Shown piece after piece: positions 12,207 through 21,867 of a stretch of 64,000 bases of DNA. The translations under genes and the position numbers were made by a program. The notes beneath the pieces are model-generated. The model searched no databases, had not been told where the DNA came from, and saw only the letters and a program-made list of their open reading frames with translations. Within the stretch, counting starts at the first letter, position 1. Each line of letters opens with the position of its first letter. The DNA is taken from contig MU404103.1 of assembly GCA_022695795.1 (NCBI GenBank), positions 124,001 through 188,000 on the forward strand, read 5' to 3'. Source of the stretch: Biscogniauxia marginata (taxonomy: Eukaryota; Ascomycota; Sordariomycetes; Xylariales; Xylariaceae).

Positions 12207-13241
12207 CTACCGATTGTACTCGCAAGCCAGCACCCCAAGAACGGCTCCCGATCGGGTCTCAATCTCCTCGCTAAACGCATCAGAATCCATGCTGATTTCA
12301 TAATTAAACAGTCTGTCGTAATCCTTCATGCCTTCGTCAAGCTTTTGGGCGAAGTAGAAAGCGGTCGCTCGACTAGGCAAGGAGCTCCCTTTAAGCCTAG
12401 GGTAGTTCCATTCGGGATCCGAGCTCTGGGCCTCCACAAACCTGCAGCCGTTACCGTAAAACACCTGACGATCTTTGCGGATGTATCCAGGATTACTGTT
12501 AGAGAAAGAAGTATTTCGTTGAATACCGTAGTCGATGAACCAAACGTGAATGTCTGGCATTCGGCTTGCAGTTGCTATGCAGCCGACGACACCATCTTGG
12601 TCCCAGCAGTATTCATTTGACGGAATACTTTCTGGGTATATCCAGCTCGGATCAAATTCGAAGGCAAAATGTTGCAGTTGGTTTGGCTTCCAGCATGCTG
12701 GGGACAAGGGTACTTCGACGTCAAACATGTATTTATTAAATTTGACCGGCTGGAAACAAATGAGATCATCCTGACCAATGGCAAAGTACTGAAGGACTCC
12801 GTTGCTGCTGAAGTATCCAGTTATCGACCCACGATGGTTGACTGCGTCGCAGGGTTTCATGCTTGTAGGTATACAAGCAAATACACCGCGATGTCGTGTC
12901 TTCTGCCTTCGTTCCATGGCTTCGTGCGATTCCTTACAAGCTGTCCACAGTCCGCCGTCTTGTAGATAGGCAGAATGGTCATTGGCCGTCCATGAGAACC
13001 GGTGCTCGTCTCCCGCCGGCCTGGCCATGGGCGCCGAGATCCTATAGGGTGGAAGAAAGCCCGGGCCATCGTTATAGCCAAAGATGATGCAGTCGTCCCA
13101 AATATCCCATACGTCTTCTCGTCCATCTATGGAGAAAAAGTGGGCCGCTGGCTCATCATCCCGCACAGCAGCGTCCCATATCATGTCTCTCAGCTCCTTT
13201 GGGAGGCTACTAAAGTCACGAGTTGGCTGTGTTGCGGTCAT
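12207..13241 (-). CDS. 2EXR-domain fungal protein, function unknown
   Basis: Single-exon frame of 344 aa starting at the ATG at 13241. The open frame continues upstream to 13466, but the codon there is GTG, so the internal ATG followed by TATQPTRDF is the likely start. Residues 8-22 (FSSLPKELRDMIWDAAVRD) match the opening motif of the 2EXR domain (F-x-LPxELRxxIW), found in large families of uncharacterised filamentous-fungal proteins and distantly like F-box starts. The remainder is rich in W, F and Y (HFSIDGREDVWDIWDDCII, CWKPNQLQHFAFEFDPSWIY), also typical. Biochemical role unknown. The gene is the last before the AT-rich transposon island. Its 5' flank contains a short imperfect copy of its own start region. 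Confidence 0.75.
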   Translation of the reverse strand: MTATQPTRDFSSLPKELRDMIWDAAVRDDEPAAHFFSIDGREDVWDIWDDCIIFGYNDGPGFLPPYRISAPMARPAGDEHRFSWTANDHSAYLQDGGLWTACKESHEAMERRQKTRHRGVFACIPTSMKPCDAVNHRGSITGYFSSNGVLQYFAIGQDDLICFQPVKFNKYMFDVEVPLSPACWKPNQLQHFAFEFDPSWIYPESIPSNEYCWDQDGVVGCIATASRMPDIHVWFIDYGIQRNTSFSNSNPGYIRKDRQVFYGNGCRFVEAQSSDPEWNYPRLKGSSLPSRATAFYFAQKLDEGMKDYDRLFNYEISMDSDAFSEEIETRSGAVLGVLACEYNR

Positions 13242-13490
13242 CTTAGCGTAAGATAGGGTGCCGAATCGCGAATTGCTCAGCCGGGAGAACGAGCGTGGAA
13301 TATGAGATGTGTAGAAATGTATGAAGTGGCCACCAAGGCCGTCGAGAGTAGCGAACGTCGAGGTAATTCGAGCGGATATCGTCCAGGTATTATATCGCTG
13401 AGCAATCAGATGAGTCGTTCGAAAAGCGAGGTAATTCAAATTTCTTGTCGACTGTGGGGCAGTCACGGAAATTTTTAGCGTAAGTTAGAT
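13242..13490. other. 5' flank of the 2EXR gene with imperfect copy of its start
   Basis: On the minus strand the open frame continues here from a GTG. The stretch CTTACGCTAA, a short spacer and TGACTGCCCCACAGTCGAC near 13449-13485 resembles CTTACGCTAAG-ATGACCGCAACACAGCC at the real start (13220-13252). The encoded starts are also alike (TAPQSTRNL against TATQPTRDF). Confidence 0.4.
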
Positions 13491-14592
13491 TTCCTCACCT
13501 GTTGGAGGAGGAAAAGCAAACCAAAGGAAAGGTTTATGTGGTACACCTCCTCAGGGATTAAAGAGGTAGTTAGTGCGTGAAAAGTCCTATACGGCTCTAT
13601 ACACCTAGATATCTCAAATATTATTAGTTTAACTTAACTCCGGATATGCATTTAGAATTAATTAAATATAGCTTTTCACGCATTATTAACCTTAATCTTT
13701 AAAGAAATATAAACCGGCCCGGGGTTTTTTTATATTAAATTAGTTTTTTTAAGTTTATATTTTAAATAATATCATTTAATTAATTTATATTGTTAATAAG
13801 TACGTACGTAAATAAAAGTAATAAGGGTGAGACGTTATATATTAGTTGTTTAAAAAAGTAACTATTTAGTTTAAAGCCGTAAAAGGAAACGGTCTTTATA
13901 TGTTAAAGATATATAAGTACCTCTTTATTTTTAGTGATTATTTAAGGTCTTATTTATTTATAAAACCAATATATATAAAAACTTATTTTTATTATTATTA
14001 ATTAATAATAAAAATGAAGATTTATTTTAAATATAAAAAGTGAATTTTAAATTAATATAATAAAAAATAAATAAAAATATTATTATAAGGGGCTAGCTAG
14101 TTATAAAGTGGCTAAGCTAGCTACTTTATATAACAAGATTAAAGCCTTAGATTTCATTTTTATAAGTAAAATTGCTAACCTTTTAAGGTATTAACGTAGC
14201 GGTTATAAAGCACCGTTATAATAAATATAAACTTTATAAATAAATAAATTATATAAATAAATAAGTTAATTTTTATAATTTTTATAGTTTTAATTATTAA
14301 AAACATTTATATAATATTAAAATTAATTAATAATTATTATTATTTAAATTATTATTTTTAGTTTTACATTTTAAAAACCGAATATTTTTTTATATTAAAT
14401 ATTTAGTTTTTTAACACGTAATTTAAGTCGATTAATTTATAAATAATATATTTATTAACGTATTACATAAGCAAGTAAACAAAACAAGCTTAAAAACGAA
14501 ATGGTTTTCCATATAAAATCGACTTTTTGAAAATTTATAACTTTACTTATAAAAATCGGAAAACTTTTAATCCTTTTTTTCTAATTATATAA
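13491..14592. repeat. Left flank of the RIP island: old AT-rich repeat, inverted relative to right flank
   Basis: Almost pure A/T sequence with no coding frame. Read on the minus strand, 14200-14580 matches the right flank of the outer retroelement. For example, the region around AGTCGATTTTATATG at 14507-14560 pairs with 31648-31705, and AATTAATCGACTTAAATTAC near 14420-14440 pairs with copies at about 32230 and 32460. This is an older repeat into which the outer retrotransposon inserted, heavily eroded by C-to-T change. Family unknown. Confidence 0.6.
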
Positions 14593-14597
14593 CTATA
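14593..14597. repeat. Target-site duplication CTATA, left copy of the outer element
   Basis: CTATA lies immediately left of the outer LTR and is repeated immediately right of the other outer LTR at 31440-31444. A 5-bp duplication is the size made by Ty3/gypsy integrases. Confidence 0.8.
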
Positions 14598-15064
14598 TAT
14601 AACGAACCTCCTTATATGTTCCTAGTCAGCTGACTTCACAAGTAAGTACATACTAGGTTTTCCTAATTTAAAGGTAATAATAAATCAAGGTTAGTTTAAA
14701 AGATTTATAATGCTTCGTTCGTTAAAAAGATTTCAAAATACTTTTATTATAGTATTAAAAAGTAATTATAATTTTAAATTAATAGTTAAAGAACTAAAAT
14801 AAATAACTAAATATAAAGAAATTTAAATTTACTTATACTTATTTCTTTTTTCTTATATTTCTTGCTTTAATATATTAAATACCGTTAAATTCTTAAATCT
14901 TTAAAGATTTAATATATTGGATTTTTATGGATTCTTAAATCTATGGGAATCTATATTACGTAACGTTATATTACACCTTTAATTTAAATTATTTGTTTTT
15001 TATATTTTTAGTTTATATTTAATACCCTTATTAAAAACCCTTTTAACACTATTAATTTATAATA
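14598..15064 (-). repeat. 3' LTR of the outer element (467 bp)
   Basis: Begins TATAACGAAC and ends TTTATAATA, AT-eroded forms of the terminal TGTGACGAAC...GTTCGTAACA seen in the better copies. It pairs with 31006-31439; the extra length is mainly a stretch near 14728-14757 (TTCAAAATACTTTTATTATAG) that the partner lacks. Confidence 0.8.
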
Positions 15065-15246
15065 TTATTTCTCTTCTTTTTAAAATCTTTATTTTAAAGA
15101 TTATTTTTAATAAATTTACTTTTTTTTTATAATTTATTATGTTTAATAACCATATTATTAAGTGTTAACGTCTTAATTAAGGAAAAAAGCGCGAAAGTCT
15201 TACGCGACGTATTAACCTTTACGAAATAAACACCGATATTATACCT

Positions 15247-15339
15247 TATTCTTATTATTTTAAGCACAACTTATTTTATGTCATAACGCCCGGGGAGTCA
15301 CTAAAGTGTAACGAGTATGTTCGCCGAAAAGGCTTATGT
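15247..15339 (+). pseudogene. Antisense cysteine-cluster frame, outer copy
   Basis: On the strand opposite to pol, between the chromodomain and the 3' LTR, the plus frame gives Tyr/Cys at codons starting 15247, 15256, 15277, 15307, 15316 and 15337. The spacing is x2, x6, x9, x2, x6, exactly that of a Zn2Cys6 cluster. Four of the six are TAT (Tyr), the product expected if RIP changed TGT or TGC; two are still TGT. Flanking residues (VITPGESLKCNEY, VRRKGLCNSS, PLNSFNRLNLKEK) read like a real protein. The frame is broken elsewhere. Its role in the element is unknown. Confidence 0.6.
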
Positions 15340-15779
15340 AATAGTTCCGAAATACCTTTAAATTCCTTTAATCGCCTAAACTTAAAAGAAAAACGACTTT
15401 TTCTTTAAAAGCATTAAATAAAGTTAATTTTTATTTACCGTTAAAAGGAAATTTCTTGGTTATAAAAAGAGGTTCGTAAATCCATTATTTATATACTTCG
15501 CTTATATTATTAACGTGACTTTATTCGAAAAAAAAGGCTTAAAAATGTTATAATGTAATTTTTAAAATTTAAACGAATTAAAAAAGTAAAAACGTTTAAA
15601 AAAGAAATAAAAACGCTTTTAAGTTAAATAATAATTTCTAATTAAATAAGTTAAAGTTACTTTTAAGGCCGTTCCTTTTTTTAACTTGTCTTTTTTAAGT
15701 TAAAATCCCAAATTTTAGGTCTTTTTAACTAATTTAAGTTTTATCGATAAAACTTATTAAGCGCTTCTCTCGAGTTTAT

Positions 15780-15905
15780 TAAGTGCTTAAATATTTTCTA
15801 TATATTTTCTTTTAATAAGTATCTTTTTTACTTAACTAAATATTATAATTAATTATTAACTCTTTTTAAGTTTAAAATCCTTTTTATTTTATATTTATTT
15901 AGTTT
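15780..15905 (-). pseudogene. Chromodomain remnant of pol, outer copy
   Basis: The minus strand resembles the chromodomain coding stretch of the inner element at 21870-21982, at the same distance from the LTR, but with more C-to-T damage and stop codons. It marks the C-terminal end of pol. Confidence 0.55.
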
Positions 15906-16743
15906 TTCTTTAATCTTGTTCCGGGTTTTTAACGAGGCGTTTTTTAATATTAATTTTAATAGCGATATATAAAATATTAAATATATTCTAAATTTCTTTA
16001 ATAGTTTTAGTTTATAATTAATACTTAAAATGATTTCCTTAATTTCGTAAGGTTTTAATTTCTTAAAGTTAAGTTTTTTATTAAATCGTTTTATTTTAAT
16101 TTATAAAGTTTTTATTAATATATTTTGCCGTTATTATAATAAATAAACCTTATCTCTTTTCTTAAAAATTAGTTTTTTAATTCTTTTTTAATTATAATAT
16201 TTTATTATTTGGTTTTAAATAAACTATAATTTTTTTGTAATTATAATTATATTGCCTAGACTTTTTTAGATAATATTTCTACTTTTAAGGTTTTTATTTT
16301 GACTTTTAATGTTTTTATAAGTTTAATTAATTGTTTTTAGATTTCTGTTTTTTAATTGTATATTACTTTGTATAGTGATATTTTTATATTTTCGTTAACC
16401 GAAGTGTTATACGTTATTTAGGCTATTAATAGTAATTCTACCTAGTTATTTATTTCTTAATTAATATAACTTCGTAAATATTGTTTTATTATTTAGTTTA
16501 GTTTCTTTATTTATCTGTTTAATTAAGGATAATACGTTATAAATAACTTTTATTTATTTTTTATTTATTTTATTAAATTAGTTTAAAACTTTAACGTGAA
16601 TAATTTATTTATATTTATTAATATATTTTTTAAGAAACTAAAAACTAGTTATTTTATTATGCTTAACTCGTTAAATAATAAAAAGTAGGTATATTTTATG
16701 AGTTTATTAACGATTATTTATATATTATTATAAGGTATTTTTA

Positions 16744-17172
16744 TGTGACGAACCTCCTTGTGTGTTTCTAGTTAGTTGACTTTATAGGTGAGTACGTATT
16801 AGGTTTTCTTGATTTAAAAGTAACAGTGAATTGAGATTGGTTTAAGAGATTTATAATGCTTTATTCGTTAAAGAGATTTCAAGGTATTTTTATTATAGTA
16901 TTAAAGAGTAATTATAGTTTTAAATTAATAGTTAAAAAACTAGAATGAATAACTAAATATATAAGAAATCTTATTCTTTTTATATTTATTATTTTGTTTT
17001 TTATTTCTTATAATTAATATGTTAAATACTTTTAAATAAGTTTTATTTATATTTATTTATATTACGTGATAATAAGTCGTTTCCTTTTTAAGATTTATAT
17101 TTAAGCCGGACGTAAAAAGAGTAAGAATAGTATTTTTGTTACTTAATTACTTATTTTGATTAATTCGTAATA
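16744..17172 (-). repeat. LTR of the second copy (429 bp)
   Basis: Begins TGTGACGAACCTCC and ends ATTCGTAATA. The first 230 bp match the other LTRs closely. The tail differs from the outer pair and has only a remnant (ATTACGTGATAA) of the CACGTG site. Confidence 0.75.
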
Positions 17173-17193
17173 TTATTTGAGGTATTAAAGAAA

Positions 17194-17420
17194 TGTAATA
17201 AATGCGTTTTTTATTATTGTTAATATAATAAAGTAAGAATTCTTTTTAGTTCTTTTCGAAATTTAAATTATAAGAAGAAGTAATTATTTTTATAAAAACG
17301 TTAAGCCGAGAAAGCCTTAAAACGACTTTACTGAGAAATGGCCGAGATTATAACTTAAATAAAACAAGAAATGATTAAAATTATAATTCGTGTGAAACGG
17401 CTTTGTCGTTAAAAGGAGTT
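17194..17420 (+). pseudogene. Antisense cysteine-cluster frame, second copy, first half deleted
   Basis: About 200 bp present in the other two copies is missing next to the LTR. What remains begins TGT-AAT-AAA-TGC, a C-x2-C followed at x6 by a TAT codon, equivalent to the second half of the motif. Confidence 0.4.
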
Positions 17421-19754
17421 ATTAAAAAAGAAAAATTTAAAGATGTTTTAATATAGTTTTTAAAATTTAAATAAATTAAAAGAGTAAAATCGTTTAAAAG
17501 AGAAATAGAAACGTTTTTAGGTCGAGTAATAATTTTTAGCCGAGTAAGCTAAAGTTGCTTTTAAGGCCGTTTCCTTTTTAAATTTATTTTTTTTTGAATT
17601 AGAATTCTGAAATTTAGGCTTTTTTAGCCGGTTTAAGTTTTGTCGATAAAATTTATTAAGTTTAATTATTAGGTTTTTTAAATGTTTAAGCGGTTTTTAC
17701 GTGTTTTTTTTTAGTAAGTAACTTTTTTATTTAATTAAATATTATAATTAATTACCGACCCTTTTTAAGTTTAAAATCTTTTTTATTTTATATTTATTTA
17801 GTTTTTTTTTAATTTTGTTTTAGGTTTTTTAATGTTAGTTTTAAAAGTAAAATATGGAATATAAAATGTATTTTAAATCTTTTTAGAAAAAAGAGTTTAT
17901 AATTAACTTTTAAAATAATTTCTTTAATTTTATATGGTTTTAACTTTTTAAATTTAAGTTTTTTATTAAGCCGTTTTATTTTAATTTAAAGCGTTTTTAT
18001 TAATACGTTTTATTATTAATAAAATAAGTAAATTATATTTTTTTAAGAATTAGTTCTTTAATTTTTTTTGTTATAATATTTTATTATTTTATTTTAAATG
18101 AATTATAATTCTTTTTATAATCGTAGTTATATTATTTAGACTTTTTCGGATAATATTTTTGTTTTTAAGGCTTTTATTTTAACTTTTAATGCTTTTATAA
18201 GTTCGATTTATTGTTTTTAGATTTCTGTTTTTTGTTTATATATTAATTTATATAGTGACATTTTTATGTCCTTGTTAATCGAAGTGTCATATGTTATTTA
18301 AGTTATTAATAATAGTTTTATTTAATTATTTATTTTTTAGTTAATATAGCTTTAAAGGTATTATTTTATTATTTAATTTAGTTTTTTTGTTTATTTGTTT
18401 ATTTAAAGATAATATATTATAAATAACTTTTATTTATTTTTTATTCGTTTTATTAGGTTAGTTTAAAACTTTGAAGTAAATAACTTGTTTTTATTTGAAA
18501 TAATACGTTTTAATAATTTATATTTATTAATATATTTTTTTAAGAAATTAAAAATTAGTTGTTTTATTATGTTTAACTTGTTAAACGGTAAGAAGTAAGT
18601 ATATTTTATAAGTTTATTAACGATTATTTATATGTTATTATAAGGTATTTTTATAGTAAGATTTTTTAATTTAAGGAGTTTTATTATGAAATCTCATATA
18701 ATTGTGTGTTATACTTTATTAGGTATTTAAGTTAATTATAATAATTTATATGGTTTATATCGTGATACTTTAACTTTATTATAAATGTTATAACTCTTTA
18801 TAATTCTTTTTATTGTTTATCGTATTTCTAGAAAGTCGAATTCTTTTTAAAGTCGTTTTAACGTTTTGAAAATTCCTTGGTAATTATGTAGGGGGTGTTT
18901 ATAAAATTCTTTAACGAATTTGTTTTATATTTATTTTAGTATATAAACCTTTTCTTTATACAAGAGAAGTTTATTACTAGATCCTTATTAAAATTGTAAT
19001 TCTTTTTCTTTTTAATTATAATTCTCTTTAAAACGTTATTTCTAGTTTTTTATATTGATTTACATGTAAATTAATATAATTAATTTGTTATTTTGTTGTT
19101 TAAATATTTAGATATTTTTTTTGTTAAGTAGATTTATTTAAATGTTTTTTTAATATAATTAATTTTAAAATTAAACTTAAATAGGAAAATTATTTAACGT
19201 TTATGATTTTAATTAAACGTTTATGTTATTATAAATTATGTAAAGTTCTTATAATTTAAATAAATATTAATAAGTTTTTTAGTTTTATTAAGTTATGGTT
19301 TTTATTTTTTAATGCTTTAATAACTATTAATAATTCTTTGTTATAAATTTAATAATTTAGTTTAGTACTATGTAGTGCTTTAAATAAGTATGTGACTAAG
19401 TATTATTTTTTATTATTTTTTAATTGTTTTAAGACTATTTCGATGGCGAAATTTAAGGCGTTTATTCTTAGTCGTTTTTTTTTTGTTTTCGTTAAGGTAG
19501 TTAGTTTTATTAATAATTTAACGTAATTAATAAAGCCAAGAAACGCGTGTATATTTGTAACACTTTTAGGTTTTAGTTAATTCTTGATTATTATTATTTT
19601 TTCTTTTTAAATTTAGATTTTTTTGGACTTATTATAAACTTTAAATAATTTAGTTTTTTAATATATTATTTATTTTTAGTTGGATAAACGAGTAAGTTTA
19701 CTTTTTTTAAGGCTTTTAACATTTGTTTTATATGTTTTTTATGCTTTTTTTTCG

Positions 19755-19885
19755 TTTTTTAAGTAAATTAGTATATCGTCTAAGTAAACAAATATAAATT
19801 TATTTAAGAACTTACAAAGGATTATTATAATTATATGTTAAAATGTAGCGGGTGTATTAATAAGTTTAAATAGTATAACTTTATA
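19755..19885 (-). pseudogene. Reverse transcriptase core with YLDD, second copy
   Basis: On the minus strand the frame reads LFKLINTPATF (compare the family's PFGLTNAPATF) at about 19846-19880, then a spacer, then FIFVYLDDILIYLKNE. The YLDD codons lie at 19775-19786. This is the active-site motif of Ty3/gypsy reverse transcriptases. Two direct repeats TAAGTAAA at 19760 and 19781 bracket it; the inner copy has lost the 21 bp between them. Stop codons elsewhere make the gene dead. Confidence 0.8.
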
Positions 19886-20720
19886 TTTATAATATTTATA
19901 TATTATTTAAAAGGCGGTATACTATTTATGTTTTTTAATTATTTTAATTATATAATAATTATTACGAAGGTTTAATGTTATAAAGATTTAAGCTTTATTA
20001 ATTTGCTTTTTTATAAGTTTTATTAGTAGTAACAAGTATTTTTTTTTTGTTATTTTATTAAGATGTTAGTAGTTAATTACTCGTCGCCATATTAGATTTC
20101 TTTTTTTATTAATTTGTTGTTTTTCGTTTTTATCGATTTTTAGTACTATAATTACTAGGTATTTTAACGAGGATTTTAATTTTTAAATGTATTTTTTGTT
20201 AAGATCCTTTTAAATTCTTTTTTATAATGCTTTTTGTTTTTCCTGATTTATAAGATATACTAAAAATAGTTTTAATTATTTTTCTTCTTTAAAGTAGATT
20301 TAGTGATTTTATTAATTATGTTTTAATAATTCTTTTTTTATTTTATCTTTAAATAATTTATAGAAATGAAGGTACTTACGTAATACTTTTTTCATTAGAT
20401 TTTTAAGCTTAGTTACTCGAATTATATAGGCGATATATTTCGTTTTTATATTCGTTTTTTTAGTGTTATTTGCGATACTTATTTTATAACTCGTAATAAT
20501 TAACTCCTTTTAATTTTAATTTTAATAAAACGTATTTATCTCGAAATTTATTTATAAATTACTTTTTTTAAATTAATTCATTTTTAGGATTATATCGTGA
20601 TTCGATATATATATAATGTTAAGAATAACTTACTTAAAATGTTTTTAAATGGTTATTAAAAAAGGAATTATTTTTCTTAATACCTTATTATTTTTATAAT
20701 TAAATATATTTTTTTTAAAG

Positions 20721-20725
20721 TTTTA
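20721..20725. repeat. Target-site duplication TTTTA, left copy of the inner element
   Basis: TTTTA precedes TGTGACGAAC here and follows GTTCGTAACA at 28164-28168. Sequence on the two sides joins to one uninterrupted copy of the host element's internal region. Confidence 0.8.
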
Positions 20726-21151
20726 TGTGACGAACCTCCTTGTGTGTTCCTAGTTAACTGACTTCACAGGTGAGTATGTATTAGGTTTTCTTGATTTAAA
20801 GGTAACAATGAGTTAAGATTGGTTTAATTAATTCACAATATTATGTTCGTTAGAGAGGTTTCAAGGTACTTTCATTATAGTATTAAAAAGTGACTATAGT
20901 CTTAGATTAATAGCTAAGGAATAAAAAATGAATAACTAGATACATAAGAAATCCCATCCTTTTTATATTTAATTTCCTCCTGGGATAATGTTTAACATCT
21001 TTAATTATTTTCTCTTATTCTTTATAAAAGTAATAAAGAATATAATCATTCTCTTTTATTCTTTATAAGAGCAATAAAGAATACTATTATAAGTCACGTG
21101 ACCCATATTTATATAACCATTTACCTTTTTAACCCTTATTAATTCGTAATA
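20726..21151 (-). repeat. 3' LTR of the inner element (426 bp)
   Basis: Longer than its partner by 41 bp because of a tandem duplication near 21010-21090: the TCTCTTATTCTTTATAA...AGTAATAAAGAAT unit occurs twice, once in the partner. It contains the palindrome GTCACGTGAC at 21093-21102. Confidence 0.85.
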
Positions 21152-21217
21152 TTATTTCTCCCTTTTAACTTGTTTTATCTTTAAAACGCTTTAAGTTAAT
21201 ACTTATCATTTTTCACT

Positions 21218-21840
21218 ATGTCTTTAAGAAGGATAACTAAACGTTCTCGACCAGATTTAAAGAAGAGTTCCACTAAACATCGTTATAAGCTAGTTTCCGC
21301 GATTACCAAGTTTGGTTTCGAAGTCATGTTATGCTCCCGCTATTTCGATTAAGGCCTTACTTATAAGATGTTAAAAAGCCGTAAAAAGTATTAAAACTAT
21401 ATTAAAACAAACATTCTTTAATACGACGGAAATTACATTTCTTTTAATTCCCTAAAAAACATTCGTTTAGAAAAACTGCGTATTAATAAGGAGAAATATG
21501 CGGCCTTCGAGAAACACCGACATATTCTTTAAAGCTTTTAAAAGCTTTTAACTCGTATGTCCCGTTTAAACTAATAATCCGAGTTTCTTCGCGAGCGAGA
21601 AATAAAATTCGTTTAACGTAAACTTAAAAACTTAAATGAGTTAAAGAAGCAAAAACTCCTTAAAGCAAAGTAATAGCGTTTTAATAAAAAACAATAACGT
21701 ATAAAGAAATTACTACGTTAGTTTAAATCTAAGCAAAACATACTTACTTTAAAGGTTTTCCCCTTTTTTAACTGGTTTTAACTAGATCACGACCCGGGTT
21801 CTCAAATCCCCCTAAGCGATCTAGGTTTTAGCGGTAAAAG
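21218..21840 (+). pseudogene. Antisense frame with Zn2Cys6-like cysteine spacing, inner copy
   Basis: A plus-strand frame starts at ATG 21218 with a basic N-terminus (SLRRITKRSRPDLKKSSTKH). Codons starting 21332 (TGC, Cys), 21341, 21362, 21389, 21398 and 21422 (all TAT or TAC) are spaced x2, x6, x8, x2, x7, which fits the Zn2Cys6 pattern if the Tyr codons are RIP-altered Cys. TAA codons interrupt it. Downstream it continues as a charged, helical stretch (LEKLRINKEKYAAFEKHR) and ends in a Ser/Leu-rich segment near the chromodomain. It occupies the same antisense place in the outer copy. Whether it was ever a gene of the element or a captured host fragment cannot be told. Confidence 0.6.
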
Positions 21841-21867
21841 TTCTCAAGTTTATTCGTTAAATTCTTT

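Larger units (their letters stand above)
16744..20725 (-). mobile_element. Second LTR retrotransposon copy, 3' portion with one LTR
   Basis: Starts with an LTR (16744-17172) preceded by TTTTA, inserted in the outer copy at the point equivalent to 22861 of the inner element. Its internal part (17173-20725) matches 21152-25085, until the inner element interrupts it. The sequence resumes at 28164. No second LTR with the same tail was found: the sequence runs straight into the outer copy's 5' LTR at 31006, which suggests recombination between homologous internal regions. Coding is on the minus strand and is heavily stop-ridden. Confidence 0.65.

Noticed and set aside
12207..12620. Plus-strand frames inside the 2EXR gene (12345-13256)
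   Set aside because: Antisense shadows without domains or splice context.
13242..13466. N-terminal extension of the 2EXR frame to 13466
   Set aside because: The codon at 13466 is GTG, not ATG, and the domain starts right after the internal ATG at 13241.
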